A stretch of DNA of 12,654 bases from Candidatus Solincola jinzensis. Lineage in GTDB: Bacteria; Actinomycetota; Geothermincolia; Geothermincolales; RBG-13-55-18. The notes under the pieces were generated by a model. That model did not search any database, was not told the origin of the DNA, and saw only the letters and a list, made by a program, of their open reading frames with translations. This document shows, piece by piece, positions 12,454-12,654 of the stretch. Position 1 is the stretch's first letter, and every line of letters starts with the position of its first letter. Where the stretch lies: NCBI GenBank assembly GCA_015711875.1, contig JACVJG010000028.1, positions 1-12,654 of the forward strand. The letters are read 5' to 3'. Both the position numbers and the translations under genes were made by a program.

Positions 12454-12496
12454 AGGCCCCCGGGATTGCAGCCAGGGCCTCGAAAACCCCTTTTTT
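12454..12496 (+). terminator. possible terminator after nusB
   Basis: AGGCCC (12454-12459) pairs perfectly with GGGCCT (12475-12480) over a 15-base loop. A run of six T (12491-12496) follows, but ten bases separate it from the stem, which is further than in a standard intrinsic terminator. A 4-bp alternative (AGGG 12474-12477 with CCCT 12488-12491) would abut the T-run. Confidence 0.42.
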
Positions 12497-12618
12497 AATC
12501 GCTAGTCGGATCGGGAAAGCATCTCTTCCTGAAGAGCGAAATACCGCCTCTAGATTTGATCCTCCACCGCCTCTGCCGTGACAGCAGTCATGATAGCATC
12601 GGGGAGAGGGGGACATTC

Positions 12619-12654
12619 ATGGGGATCGAGAAAGGTGTGAGTCGCCTGGGAATG
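12619..12654 (+). CDS. start of an unidentified gene, cut by window end
   Basis: An ATG at 12619 follows a strong purine-rich ribosome site (ggggagaggggg, ending seven bases upstream) and opens 12 codons to the window edge (MGIEKGVSRLGM). In many actinobacteria pyrimidine genes follow nusB, but 12 residues are too few to assign this one. Confidence 0.55.
   Translation, partial: MGIEKGVSRLGM

Noticed and set aside
1..12654. tRNA, rRNA, insertion sequences, integrase or attachment sites
   Set aside because: No cloverleaf, rRNA signature, transposase-like protein or terminal direct repeat was found on reading both strands.

Overview
The window is a bacterial chromosomal segment with every convincing gene on the + strand. 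The core order is aroB, aroQ, an M24 Xaa-Pro peptidase, efp, an Asp23/Gls24 gene and nusB. This order is familiar from Actinobacteria (aroC-aroK-aroB-aroQ-pepQ-efp-nusB) and, in part, from Bacillus (aroQ-yqhT-efp and yqhY-nusB). EF-P, NusB and Asp23 look Gram-positive. My best guess is a deep-branching Actinobacteriota or Firmicutes-type organism; the sequence alone does not settle it. Base composition rises across the window: hand counts give 30 G+C in bases 601-660 and 41 in bases 12001-12060.

Layout: 1-1391 holds the end of aroB and all of aroQ (shikimate pathway). 1392-1859 is a long non-coding stretch with inverted repeats and a possible folded RNA. 1860-8156 is a four-gene operon of type IV prepilin-like proteins in the order FimT/GspH-like, PilV-like, PilW-like, PilX-like. 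It ends at a strong hairpin at 8187-8216. 8311-8949 encodes an unrecognised four-helix membrane protein behind its own promoter-like sequence. 9202-10440 is the Xaa-Pro peptidase, 10704-11264 is efp, 11492-11824 is Asp23/Gls24 and 11825-12394 is nusB. A new gene begins at 12619 and is cut off.

The most notable part is the pilin operon. All four proteins have a prepilin-peptidase site (Gly before Phe) followed by a hydrophobic helix. Two are far larger than ordinary minor pilins. The PilV-like protein (898 aa) carries about five Ig/TIG-like modules. The PilX-like protein (779 aa) carries a beta-solenoid whose motif recurs every 25-28 residues. The PilX-like protein also lacks the usual Glu at mature position 5, as GspK/PilX tip proteins often do. 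The set resembles the Thermus minor pilin cluster that includes ComZ, a solenoid-bearing tip pilin. I infer a pilus-tip complex carrying an adhesin or DNA-binding structure.

The housekeeping genes flank this module: aroB and aroQ make chorismate precursors, EF-P relieves ribosome stalling at polyproline, the peptidase cleaves X-Pro bonds, and NusB acts in antitermination. The pilin operon plus the membrane protein sits between aroQ and the peptidase, which are adjacent in many relatives, so it looks like an insertion into, or a lineage-specific expansion of, this conserved block.
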